DNA of 64,000 nt from JANNMJ01 sp031425525 (GTDB taxonomy: Bacteria; Bacteroidota; Bacteroidia; Cytophagales; Hymenobacteraceae). A program made the translations under genes and the position numbers. Below, piece by piece: positions 52,648-61,331 of this stretch. The first letter of the stretch is position 1. Every line of letters starts with the position of its first letter. The DNA is taken from NCBI GenBank assembly GCA_031425525.1, contig JANPJM010000029.1, positions 1 to 64,000 of the forward strand, written 5' to 3'. A model generated the notes under the pieces. It was given only the letters and a program-made list of their open reading frames with translations. It ran no database searches and was not told the DNA's origin.

Positions 52648-53223
52648 TTAATTCGGCATCACAACCTTATCAAGGACGTGAATCACGCCGTTGCTTTGCA
52701 GTACATCGTAGGTAGTGATGCTAGCCACGTTGCCTTTTTCATCGACCAGCACCACGTTCTTCGGGCCGTTCATCATCGCTTTCAGCGTGCCGCCGCTGAC
52801 GGTTTTGTACGTCGCGGTGCCTTTACCGGCTTTGATATCGGCCATCAGCTTATCGCTGGTGATTTTTCCGGGCAATACGTGATACGTGAGAATTTTGGTG
52901 AGTGTCGCTTTGCTTTCCGGCTTCACGAGCGACTCTACGGTGCCGGCGGGCAGGTTTTCAAACGCGTCATCCGTCGGGGCGAATACCGTGAATGGGCCTT
53001 TGCTTTGCAGTGTTTCCACTAAACCGGCCGCTTTTACCGCCGCCACCAACGTGGTGTGCTGCTTGGAATTAACGGCGTTCGACACGATGTCTTTGGCCGG
53101 GTACATCGCCTCGCCGCCAACCATTACGGTGCTGGGCGTCAGGCTGGCCACTTGGGCGTTTGCGGTGGGGGCGGCCAATGCCATAGCAGCGACCAGCGCG
53201 AGGGGAGCAACGATGAATTTCAT
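52648..53223 (-). CDS. Fasciclin-domain secreted protein
   Basis: This 191-residue protein has a signal peptide (MKFIVAPLALVAAMALAAPT, cleavage near ANAQ) and one FAS1 domain. NSKQHTTLVAAVKAAGLVET, GPFTVFAPTDDAFENLPAGT, ILTYHVLPGKITSDKLMADI and NGVIHVLDKVVMPN cover the H1, YH and H2 motifs. FAS1 proteins mediate adhesion in matrices. Single-gene unit. Confidence 0.93.
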   Translation of the reverse strand: MKFIVAPLALVAAMALAAPTANAQVASLTPSTVMVGGEAMYPAKDIVSNAVNSKQHTTLVAAVKAAGLVETLQSKGPFTVFAPTDDAFENLPAGTVESLVKPESKATLTKILTYHVLPGKITSDKLMADIKAGKGTATYKTVSGGTLKAMMNGPKNVVLVDEKGNVASITTYDVLQSNGVIHVLDKVVMPN

Positions 53224-53559
53224 CGGTAAGAAAAATGAGGAAATAATCGGTGGCGAAATAGTCACCGTATTTCTTCGCTTTTCAACGTTCCTGCCAGAAA
53301 TCAGCGTAAAAGCGCGCTACGAGGGAAGTTTTTTTGCGTTACCGATTCGGCTTTAGAGATGAATTTATAAACGATTTATCGGCTTGGAAAGCAATGATTT
53401 CCGGCTAAAAGGCTCAAATATTTTGGCGAAAGTTTCCGACAAACACCCAGCAATGGCCGAAAACAAGTGGTAATCAAGCGAAAAATTGCTGAGAAAAAAT
53501 TTATTTCTCTTACATCCAACACAATCAATCATCAACCATCAACCATCAACTAACGCAAC
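53224..53559. other. AT-rich intergenic region upstream of the fasciclin gene
   Basis: No gene is seen. It likely carries the fasciclin promoter. Near 53520-53550 are ATCAACC word repeats (AATCATCAACCATCAACC) lacking an obvious partner arm, next to the tamB stop. Confidence 0.4.
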
Positions 53560-56500
53560 CTATAACTGTGTCTGCGGGCCATCATCACTGATGATCGGGT
53601 TTTGCTGGAGCGTTTTCAAGCGTTCTTTCTCCTGGCGCCGCAGCCGCCGCCGCCGAAATAGCTCGTCGAAGGAGTCGAATTGCTGCGTGTGTACCAGCGA
53701 GCCGGCTTGCCGGGCAATGTTAGCGTTGCTGGAGTTCTGAATGTTGTTGGACGAGGTTTCGTAGGCCAGTTTGAGCCGCAGGCGTCCATCGGGTCGGATG
53801 TAATATTCGAGGCTGATATCGCCGATGGCCGCCTGACTGACGCCCGCGGTGGCCGGAGCTGTGCCCGTGTTGCCACCCGCGAGGTTGTTGTTGGCGTTGT
53901 TGCTGACACCGCCCTCGCGCGTAACGCGTAGCCGCCCCTGCATAAACGCATACGACACGCGCACTTGCATCGCCTGAAGGGCGGTCTGATCGAAGCCGGC
54001 GAGGCCCAGATCGATTTCGAGGTTCGAGTCGACTTGCGAAATCCAGTACGAAAGCTGCGTACTCAGTAACTCACCGATGGAGTTGGAAAACGCGTTATTG
54101 CCTACCGTAGCGCCCACGTTGAACTCGTTTTGCGCCGATAGTCGCTTCAACACCATCAGCGAAAACACCTGCCGGTTGAGTTCCTGCGGGTCGTTGCGGA
54201 GATTACTGGCGTAGGCCTCCACTTGCGTACTGGCCGCCGACGGGACGTTGGAAAAATCGAGCCCCAGTTGAATTTCGGGCGCCAGCAGCGAGCCTTTGAG
54301 GTTCATGAGCGCTACCACCGGCACCACCACGTTGGTGCTGCCGAGGTTGCTGACATCGGCCAAGGCGCCGATGATTGGTTGTAACGACGTTTTTTGGGTG
54401 TACGTGGCCGTCAGGTTGAGCTGCCCGCCGTAGGGGTCGCCGTTCCAGGAAATGGTGCCGCCGGGGCGCACGATGAATTCTTTATTGACCACGCCGAGCA
54501 GCGTGAAATTGTACAGCCCGCGCACGATTTCGACGTTGCCGTACATATTGAAATTGCCGCGCGTGTCGATGGCGAGGCTCACGCGCCCCTGACCCGTGCC
54601 GCGAATGATGTCGCCGGTCGTTTCGTCGAAAATGACTTCGAGTTGCGCGTCGGGCGTCACGTCGAGGTTCATCGTGAGGCGGATACCGCTCATATCCGGC
54701 CCGGCCCCGGCGGCGAGGAGCGAATCCGGGCGGCTGGTACTCAGCGTGTCACCTTTCGGCCCGTAGCTCACGAATTTGATGAACGATGAGCGCGCCACTT
54801 CCGCCTGATTATCCAGCGGAATGGACAGGCGCGTGCCGGGGTCGGTTTTGGCATCGATCCGGATCGAAATATCTTCCGGCGTGCCGGTTACCGTCAGGCG
54901 GCCCGTGCTGAACGCCGAGCCGTAGTACAGATTATTGAGTTTGCGGGTGGTGTTCAGCACCTCGAACCGCCGGAAGGTGGCGCGTACATCGAGCGACATA
55001 TTCTGAAATCCCTGCTCGTACACCACGCCATCGACGGTAGCAATATTGGCGAACTGGTCGCGCAGCACGAGGTTACGCAGGCGGATGCCTTCTTTGTCGA
55101 AGCCGATGCGCGCGTCGGTCAGCGCCGTATCGCCGGGCACCAGCGGGCCGCTCAGCCGGTAGCGCGTGTTGAGGTAGCCGAACCGAAACCGCCCCTGATG
55201 CACATCGACGCCGCCGCGCAGAATCGGCGCCGCCATTGGTCCCAGAATATCGAGCTGCCCGCGCAGCGTGCCCTTCAAATCATCCATCAAAAAGCCCAAA
55301 AACGGCTCCACCAGCTTCAGCGGCGCATCGGTGAGGGCGGCTTGCAGCGAAAGCTGTTGGTCGGGAGGGGCACTCGGCGTAATGCCGCCATCGACGGTGA
55401 GCAGCCGTTGGCCGCCGCGCGCCAGCGTGAGGTCGAGCCCCAACCGCCCGCCGCCCGCCGAGCGTAGGTTGCCGGCCACATCGCCGAGCAACACGTTATC
55501 GAGCAGCAGCGAATCGACGCGCAGCTCGCCGCTAAACGCCGGTTGCTGGGCAAAAAGCTGCGAAATCTCGAAGTGCGTATCGCGCACCAAGCCGCCGAGC
55601 TTGAAGCCTTCCGTCGGCGAGCCGAGCAGGGGGTTGAGCGAGGCGAGCAGAAACGAGTCGATGGTGACGGTCAGCGGGGCCGTGGGCACGGTGGCCGACA
55701 CGCGCCCCGTGGCGCCGATCAGTTGCGTACCGCTCCGCAGAAACAGGTTTTCGATGGAAATATCGTCGCCGCCGCCGCCGATGACGATGCGGTTATTAGC
55801 CTGAAACCGCCACGGCGTAGCCAGCAGATTGACGCCCGATTCGGGCGTGAGCCGCACTTCCACGGCGTTGGTCAAAAACGCGAGCGTGCCGTTTAGCTCC
55901 GCCGCGTTGGTGGAACGCTGCTGCTTGATGGCGCTCGTGAAATCGATGAGGCCGTTGTTCCAGAGCGCTTCCACGCGCAGGTTTTCGGTGAGGCCGAGGG
56001 TCGGCAAGCGCTGTTGCCGGCTCGTGACGAAGGCGTCGGCGAGGACTTCGGACGCGTACGGCAGTTTCGAGGTGTTGAATTCGATGACGTTGCGCGTCAG
56101 CTCGATTTCCTTGCCGTAGCGCACGTACGCCACCGAACCGCCCAACTGAAAAATGGAGGTCTGGCCGGTGCGGAAAAAGCCGTCCAGCTTCGTCGAATCG
56201 GCCACTTCGAGGCCCGGCACGAAAACCCGAAACAGCGGATTGGCGTGCGTAAGCTGCACGCCCAGCTCGACGCGGTAATCGGCGAGCGGACGCTGTTTTT
56301 TGCGCTTGTAATACGCAGCCGTGGCGGTGGGGTCGGCCTGAAATTCCAGCACGTACTCGCGCGCCAACGTCGTGACATCGGCCAGGAGCGTAGTGTACTG
56401 AAAATCGCCCGCCAGCCGCACATCCGCCGCTTCCGAATGCACGCGCAGCGTTCGGCGGCCCGCCACCAGTGTCGAGGCCACATCGAGCGTATCGAGCTGC

Positions 56501-58308
56501 CCGCGCGCCGTATCGTACGCAAACCGGGTATTGCGGAACTGCATCGTGCCCACGAGCGCATCCAGGGTCAGCCCCTTGAACCGTAAATCGGCGCGCGTGG
56601 CGAGCGTGAACGGCGTTTTGGAAAAACCGAGCGCGCGCAAATCGGCGTGGGCGAGATTGGCGCGGAGGTCAAATTCGGGGCGTTTCGGGTCGAACGTAAC
56701 ATTGCCATCGGCTACGAGGCGCAGGTTGGGGTCGTCGGCGGTGAGGCGCCCCACGAACGTTTGGCCGCGCAGCACACCGCGCGCCGCCAGATTGCGGTAG
56801 GTCTTGCCGAGGAGCCCGATGCGCGGTACGCGCACGTCGGTTTCGAGGCGAATGGTTCTAAGGTCGAAGCTCTGCCCTTTTACGCTGCCATTGAGGCTGA
56901 CGGACTGCACCACCTCCGGCTGCCCAATGAGGCGCCCAAGCTGAAACGCATCCGTCTTTACCGTCCCCGAATACGTCGAAAGGCGTGCATTCGCCTTTAT
57001 TTTCAAGTTGATATCGCTCGTGAGCGTGCCGAGGCGCGTATCGAAAGTGCCGTTCGCCACGAAGTCGTTGTAGAACCCCGTGAAGGCGCCGCGTAGCCGC
57101 GACGTGCCCAACCGCCCGACGTACGTGTACGCCACGGCGGGCACGAACCGCTCGATGTCGCGCGGGTCGAGGATGGACGGCTGAAAGTTGAGATCGAAGA
57201 ACGTTTCCTGCCACTTGGGTAAGCCTTCCATGGCAAAAGCGCCGCGCAGCCGCGTAGTGCCGTTCACGGCGAGGAGAATATTGCGGGTGCGGAAATTATT
57301 GACTTTGCCGTCGAAATCGCCGCTGACCGTCACCACATCACGGGCAAACAACTCGTTGAGGACGGGCGCAAACACCGCCACATCACGCCCCAGCACCCGC
57401 GACGAATCGAGGCGCAAAGTCATCCGCACCGAATCGTTGAATTCGGGAAAGGCGCCCATCGAGCGGTAATCGAAGCGGATGAGCGGCGCCCGCACGTGCG
57501 ATTCGTTGAAACGCAGATCGGTTTGGCGGAAGCTCCAGCGGGTCGGGCTCCACGTTACATCGGCGGTGAGGCCGCGCAGGTGGGCGTTGCCGGCGCGGTC
57601 GATGGTGCGCAGGTCGGTGATTTGGGCGCCTACCGAATCGCCGCCGAACCGGATGCGGGTGAGGCCGCCATAAATCGAATCGAGGTACATGTGGGCGTAG
57701 TCGAGCCCCGGTTCCTTCATCCGGGGCGTCGCCTCGTTGTCGAGAATGAAACGCCCGTTTTCGAGCGTCACGGCCGCGATGCGGAAATCGAAATTCGTCT
57801 TGCTCGTATCGCCCGACGGCGGCCCGATCAACCGCTTCACCGCCGCCAGAAACGCGTCGAGATTCGTCGAGTCGGTGCCCGCGTACGTCACCATTCGAAA
57901 GCGCGGTTCCGCCAGCGTCAGGTTATCGATGGCGAGCCGATTGGGCGTAAAAACCGAAAACAGCGACACCCGCGCATCGAGCCGACCGATATGAAACAAC
58001 TCCTGCCGGTGCCGGTCGAGGACGCGCACCCGGTTGAGCAACACGCGCGAAAACGGCCGTACGTCCACGGTGCCGATGGTAACTTCGTGGCCCAGTCGGG
58101 CGGTCAGAAACGTCGCCGCTTCGTGCGCCGCCCACGTCTGCACGCGCGGCACCCGCAGGGCTACCAACGCCGCGCCCACCAGCAGCAGCGCCACGCCGAG
58201 CAGCGTCAGGGGTACGCCCACGAGCCACTTCGCCCAGCGCGGCCAGCCCCGGCGCGGGGTGGGCGGCGGCGCCACGGCCGGGGTAGCTAAAGGGTCTGGT
58301 GGAATCAC
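53560..58308 (-). CDS. tamB: TamB-like translocation/assembly module protein
   Basis: This 1582-residue AsmA/TamB-type protein has an N-terminal membrane anchor (WLVGVPLTLLGVALLLVGAA) followed by DVRPFSRVLLNRVRVLDRHR. A very long repetitive beta-taco region comes next, then the C-terminal TamB (DUF490) domain with GQGRVSLAIDTRGNFNMYGN, VRPGGTISWNGDPYGGQLNL, QVFSLMVLKRLSAQNEFNVG and LSYWISQVDSNLEIDLGL. It spans the periplasm and aids lipid transport or outer-membrane protein assembly. Divergent from tsaD with 10 bases between starts, an arrangement I believe is frequent in Bacteroidota. Confidence 0.92.
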   Translation of the reverse strand: MIPPDPLATPAVAPPPTPRRGWPRWAKWLVGVPLTLLGVALLLVGAALVALRVPRVQTWAAHEAATFLTARLGHEVTIGTVDVRPFSRVLLNRVRVLDRHRQELFHIGRLDARVSLFSVFTPNRLAIDNLTLAEPRFRMVTYAGTDSTNLDAFLAAVKRLIGPPSGDTSKTNFDFRIAAVTLENGRFILDNEATPRMKEPGLDYAHMYLDSIYGGLTRIRFGGDSVGAQITDLRTIDRAGNAHLRGLTADVTWSPTRWSFRQTDLRFNESHVRAPLIRFDYRSMGAFPEFNDSVRMTLRLDSSRVLGRDVAVFAPVLNELFARDVVTVSGDFDGKVNNFRTRNILLAVNGTTRLRGAFAMEGLPKWQETFFDLNFQPSILDPRDIERFVPAVAYTYVGRLGTSRLRGAFTGFYNDFVANGTFDTRLGTLTSDINLKIKANARLSTYSGTVKTDAFQLGRLIGQPEVVQSVSLNGSVKGQSFDLRTIRLETDVRVPRIGLLGKTYRNLAARGVLRGQTFVGRLTADDPNLRLVADGNVTFDPKRPEFDLRANLAHADLRALGFSKTPFTLATRADLRFKGLTLDALVGTMQFRNTRFAYDTARGQLDTLDVASTLVAGRRTLRVHSEAADVRLAGDFQYTTLLADVTTLAREYVLEFQADPTATAAYYKRKKQRPLADYRVELGVQLTHANPLFRVFVPGLEVADSTKLDGFFRTGQTSIFQLGGSVAYVRYGKEIELTRNVIEFNTSKLPYASEVLADAFVTSRQQRLPTLGLTENLRVEALWNNGLIDFTSAIKQQRSTNAAELNGTLAFLTNAVEVRLTPESGVNLLATPWRFQANNRIVIGGGGDDISIENLFLRSGTQLIGATGRVSATVPTAPLTVTIDSFLLASLNPLLGSPTEGFKLGGLVRDTHFEISQLFAQQPAFSGELRVDSLLLDNVLLGDVAGNLRSAGGGRLGLDLTLARGGQRLLTVDGGITPSAPPDQQLSLQAALTDAPLKLVEPFLGFLMDDLKGTLRGQLDILGPMAAPILRGGVDVHQGRFRFGYLNTRYRLSGPLVPGDTALTDARIGFDKEGIRLRNLVLRDQFANIATVDGVVYEQGFQNMSLDVRATFRRFEVLNTTRKLNNLYYGSAFSTGRLTVTGTPEDISIRIDAKTDPGTRLSIPLDNQAEVARSSFIKFVSYGPKGDTLSTSRPDSLLAAGAGPDMSGIRLTMNLDVTPDAQLEVIFDETTGDIIRGTGQGRVSLAIDTRGNFNMYGNVEIVRGLYNFTLLGVVNKEFIVRPGGTISWNGDPYGGQLNLTATYTQKTSLQPIIGALADVSNLGSTNVVVPVVALMNLKGSLLAPEIQLGLDFSNVPSAASTQVEAYASNLRNDPQELNRQVFSLMVLKRLSAQNEFNVGATVGNNAFSNSIGELLSTQLSYWISQVDSNLEIDLGLAGFDQTALQAMQVRVSYAFMQGRLRVTREGGVSNNANNNLAGGNTGTAPATAGVSQAAIGDISLEYYIRPDGRLRLKLAYETSSNNIQNSSNANIARQAGSLVHTQQFDSFDELFRRRRLRRQEKERLKTLQQNPIISDDGPQTQL

Positions 58309-58318
58309 GGATTAAGTA

Positions 58319-59434
58319 ATGAACGCTCAAATTTCGCCCCCCGACCTCGTTCCGCCCGTTTCGCCGGTTCCGGCTGAGGCAACGGATACGAAAAACCCCG
58401 CCAACTCGCCGTCGTCGGCCGGGCCGCTGATTCTGGCGCTCGAATCGTCGTGCGACGACACCGGTGCCGCCCTCATCCAGGGCGGGCGGGTGCTGGTGAA
58501 CCGCACGGCGGGGCAGGAAATTCACGCCCGGTACGGCGGCGTGGTACCCGAACTGGCCTCCCGCGCCCATGAACAGCATATTGTGCCGCTGGTTTTGGCG
58601 GTGCTGGCCGAGGCGGGCGTGGTGCCGGGGCAGCTCGCGGCGGTGGCCGTTACGCGCGGGCCGGGGTTGTTGGGGTCGCTGCTGGTGGGCACCTCGTTCG
58701 CGAAGGCGTTTGCGGCGGGGCTGGGGGTGCCGCTCATCGGCGTCAATCATATGCGGGCGCACGTGCTGGCGCATTTCATCGAGGCGCCGCGTCCGCCGTT
58801 CCCGTTTTTGTGTCTGACCGTGAGCGGCGGCCATACGCAGTTGCTCGTGGTGCGTAGCCCAGCCGATTTCGAGTTGCTCGGCCAGACGATGGACGATGCC
58901 GTGGGCGAAGCCTTCGATAAAGCCGCCAAGCTGCTGGGGTTGCCGTACCCCGGCGGCCCCGCGCTCGATAAACTCGCCCAAACCGCCGACCCCGGCGCGT
59001 TCGCCGCCGCCTTCAAAGTGACGGATCAACCGGGGTTCGATTTCTCTTTTTCGGGCATCAAAACCCAGATTCTGTACTTCCTGCGCGACCAGTCACGCGC
59101 CAATCCCGCGTTCGTCGAGCAGCACCGCCCGGCGCTGGCTGCCGCCATCCAGACGGCGTTGGTGGGGGCGCTCCTCCGCAAGCTGCGCCGCGCCGTGCGC
59201 GAGACGGGCATCCGGCACGTGGCAATCGCGGGCGGGGTGGCGGCCAACTCGGCGTTGCGCACCGCGCTCGCCGAAACCGCCGCGCTCGATGGCTGGGCCG
59301 GGCTGTACATCCCGGCGTTCGCGTATTGCACCGACAACGCGGCCATGGTAGCGATGGCGGCCCATTTTCAGTTTGAAGCGGGCGATTTTGCGGATGCGTT
59401 TTTGAGCCCGGAGCCGCGGTTGGGGGTGGTGTGA
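58319..59434 (+). CDS. tsaD: tRNA N6-adenosine threonylcarbamoyltransferase
   Basis: This 371-residue Kae1/TsaD catalyses t6A37 formation on ANN-reading tRNAs with TsaB, TsaE and TsaC. LALESSCDDTGAALIQ starts the ASKHA fold. NHMRAHVLAHFIEA holds the metal-binding His pair, LTVSGGHTQLLVV the phosphate site, and GGVAANSALRTAL and FAYCTDNAAMVAM the C-terminal sites. The first about 36 residues (MNAQISPPDLVPPVSPVPAE and on) are Pro/Ser-rich and extra compared with the usual about 335. Confidence 0.96.
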   Translation: MNAQISPPDLVPPVSPVPAEATDTKNPANSPSSAGPLILALESSCDDTGAALIQGGRVLVNRTAGQEIHARYGGVVPELASRAHEQHIVPLVLAVLAEAGVVPGQLAAVAVTRGPGLLGSLLVGTSFAKAFAAGLGVPLIGVNHMRAHVLAHFIEAPRPPFPFLCLTVSGGHTQLLVVRSPADFELLGQTMDDAVGEAFDKAAKLLGLPYPGGPALDKLAQTADPGAFAAAFKVTDQPGFDFSFSGIKTQILYFLRDQSRANPAFVEQHRPALAAAIQTALVGALLRKLRRAVRETGIRHVAIAGGVAANSALRTALAETAALDGWAGLYIPAFAYCTDNAAMVAMAAHFQFEAGDFADAFLSPEPRLGVV

Positions 59435-59442
59435 AGGGGCGG

Positions 59443-60597
59443 CTAGAGTAAATCGGCCAGTGCCGTGACTTCCTGCTGGGCTTGCGCCAGCTCCAGGTCG
59501 CGCGGATAGCGCCGCTGGACGCCTTTCGTGAACGATTCGGCCATAATGGCGATGCACTCGCGGATGCGCGTGATGCTGGTTTCGTCGCTCAACGTCTGCC
59601 TGACATCGTCGGCGGTGGCTGGCTCACCGTCGGGCTCTTCAGATCGAAACGTCTTGCCTTCAGTCAGATTCGTCAGCATATCCTCCAGCAGCAGCGTGAA
59701 CGCGTCGCTGAGCAGGAGCATTGCCGTCGCCTGCAATACCTGGCAGATGGTGAATACTTCGGCGCGGGTCAGTTTGACTGCTTTGTCGGGACCGACGGCG
59801 ACCAATCGCTTGCGCAGGGCAGCCACGCGCGCCGGTGGCTGGAAGCAGCCCAGCTTCGGAAATGCCTGCGTGAACGGGTGGTCTTCGACCAGCAGGGCCA
59901 GCGACTTGGGCAGAAGCAGCGCGAACAGCAACGCGTGGTGCTGCACCGGGTTGAAGGGGAGCGTGAGCGGCTTGCCCCGCCGGTCGGGCACGTAGGGCGC
60001 GGGCGCGGGCGGCGCGGGCGGCGTGGCCCGCGCCGACACGCGCAGGCTATCGGCCTCGCGCAGAAAAACCCCTTCCAGATAGGCGCGCCGCAGGGCGGCT
60101 TCGCGCGCGTGGGCTTCGCGGTCGGCGCGCTCATCGGGCGGCAACTCGTCGTCGTCAGCATCCCCATCCAGCCCGCACAGCATCTGTTCGGTTCGCTCCA
60201 TCATGTCCTCGCTGAACCGGCAGGTAGCCGCCATTAGCTCGCGGTACTGCGTGGCCTGCTCGGAATCGGGCGGGCAGATCGCGGCGATGATGGGTTCGAG
60301 CAGCGGGCTTTCGAGTACCAGCCGCCCCACCAGCAGCGTGTAGTAGTACGCCACTAGCTGATTAGTCCAGAGTTGTTGTAGGCCACGCGGGTCTTGCACT
60401 GTGGCGACAGCGTTGACCTGGTCTTCCGTTAGGCCGGTGAGGCGCTCTACTTCGGCCCGCACCGGGTGATCCGGGTCGTACCGTAACAGGTGTTGGCACG
60501 CCAGGGCGGCCATCACCATATACGTTAGCAGACCGGCAAGTTCGTTGGCAGGGAAGCGTCCCGCGAACTCAAGGTCGTCAGCATCATCGTCAGCCAT
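59443..60597 (-). CDS. Hypothetical protein, unrecognised
   Basis: This 384-residue protein starts at 60597 (MADDDADDLEFAGRFPANEL). It is helical, with two conserved-looking leucine-rich stretches (LLTYMVMAALACQHLLRYDP and VFTICQVLQATAMLLLSDAF). An acidic spacer (GLDGDADDDELPPDERADRE) and a Pro/Ala linker (ATPPAPPAPAPYVPDR) divide it into about three parts. No signal peptide or catalytic motif. It converges on tsaD (8 bases apart). A -7-like TATTTTCG lies upstream at about 60620, just before the 42-bp array. The hydrophobic stretches are too short for a clear membrane protein. Confidence 0.65.
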   Translation of the reverse strand: MADDDADDLEFAGRFPANELAGLLTYMVMAALACQHLLRYDPDHPVRAEVERLTGLTEDQVNAVATVQDPRGLQQLWTNQLVAYYYTLLVGRLVLESPLLEPIIAAICPPDSEQATQYRELMAATCRFSEDMMERTEQMLCGLDGDADDDELPPDERADREAHAREAALRRAYLEGVFLREADSLRVSARATPPAPPAPAPYVPDRRGKPLTLPFNPVQHHALLFALLLPKSLALLVEDHPFTQAFPKLGCFQPPARVAALRKRLVAVGPDKAVKLTRAEVFTICQVLQATAMLLLSDAFTLLLEDMLTNLTEGKTFRSEEPDGEPATADDVRQTLSDETSITRIRECIAIMAESFTKGVQRRYPRDLELAQAQQEVTALADLL

Positions 60598-60619
60598 AAA
60601 AACAGGAGGTTTGGGGGGC

Positions 60620-60627
60620 GAAAATAC
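60620..60627 (-). promoter_or_regulatory. Possible -7 box for the gene at 59443-60597
   Basis: TATTTTCG on the minus strand differs from TAnnTTTG at one place and lies 22 bases before the ATG. The repeat array begins about 24 bases further upstream. Confidence 0.3.
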
Positions 60628-60650
60628 GCGACGATTGCCACCACCCGCCA

Positions 60651-60965
60651 GTTGCACGCAAGCCTTGTCCGGCCCGCGCAGATCCGGCGCCGAATCCAGC
60701 CGACCGCTACCGGGTGTCCGGCCGGCCGCTGCCGGATTCGGCGCCGGATCTGCCAGTCTCCGGCTGCTCACCGTCCGATCCGACCGCTCTCGGCGGCGTC
60801 TTCGGCGGGCCAGCGCCGAATTCAGCGGTGCCCGCCCGAGTGCTCAGCTCCGCCTCCCCCGATCCGGCGCCGGCTTTTCGAGGCTTCGGCGGGCCGGCGC
60901 CGGATCGGGCTACGGGCTTCCGGGCCTTCGGCTGGGGACCACCGAATCCGAGGTCAGTACCGCGC
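60651..60965. repeat. 42-bp-period GC-rich repeat array (array 1)
   Basis: The phase marker GATCCG or a one/two-base variant recurs at 60693, 60735, 60777, 60819, 60861, 60903 and 60945, exactly 42 bases apart. Units diverge strongly outside the marker, and odd/even units resemble each other best (84-bp superperiod), with CTTCGGCGGGCC shared by units 3 and 5. Two perfect inverted repeats lie inside: CAGATCCGGCGCCGAATCC (60679) with 60734-60752, and CCCGATCCGGCGCCGG (60858) with 60894-60909. As 42 is a multiple of 3 and GC is high, several frames stay open. Confidence 0.8.
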
Positions 60966-60968
60966 GTG

Positions 60969-61281
60969 CTATACCGACACGGGCACTATCTTGCGGTATT
61001 GTGATTTTTTGAAATCGTAGATGGCTTCTCCCAACTCCCAAAGCTGGGCCGTATGATCAAAGATGTCAGAAGGCGGGTAGCCCTGATCGTTGATCATCTT
61101 CGTCAGCAGCACCAAAGCTTACGCGGGCGCACCCGACGACCGGCCCCTGGCTACCATCTTCGGTATCCTCTCGAAACTCGACAGCGTATTCGTTGATGTA
61201 ACGGGCCATTTCGATCTCGCCGGTGCCGGAGACAAAGGAGAAGGCCGTGGTGAGCAGCGGGAGATGTTCGGTGTCTTTCAT
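60969..61281 (-). pseudogene. Hypothetical protein gene with a frameshift
   Basis: From the ATG at 61281 the frame gives MKDTEHLPLLTTAFSFVSGT, GEIEMARYINEYAVEFREDT and EDGSQGPVVG and then stops at 61066. The next frame continues from about 61115 with ALVLLTKMINDQGYPPSDIF, DHTAQLWELGEAIYDFKKSQ and YRK to a TAG at 60969. The span of 313 bases is one more than a multiple of three, and removing one base near 61115-61125 would restore a 103-residue protein. Both halves look protein-like; neither is recognised. It lies 50 bases after the 61332-62663 gene on the same strand, probably an operon. Confidence 0.5.
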
Positions 61282-61331
61282 TGGGTTAGGTGTCGTGGAT
61301 CGAAGGTAACTAATGGCCGCCCGTCAACTAC

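Noticed and set aside
60651..60965. Array 1 (and array 2) as CRISPR
   Set aside because: The conserved part is only 6-10 bases, units diverge everywhere, the period of 42 is too short for repeat plus spacer, and no cas gene is present.
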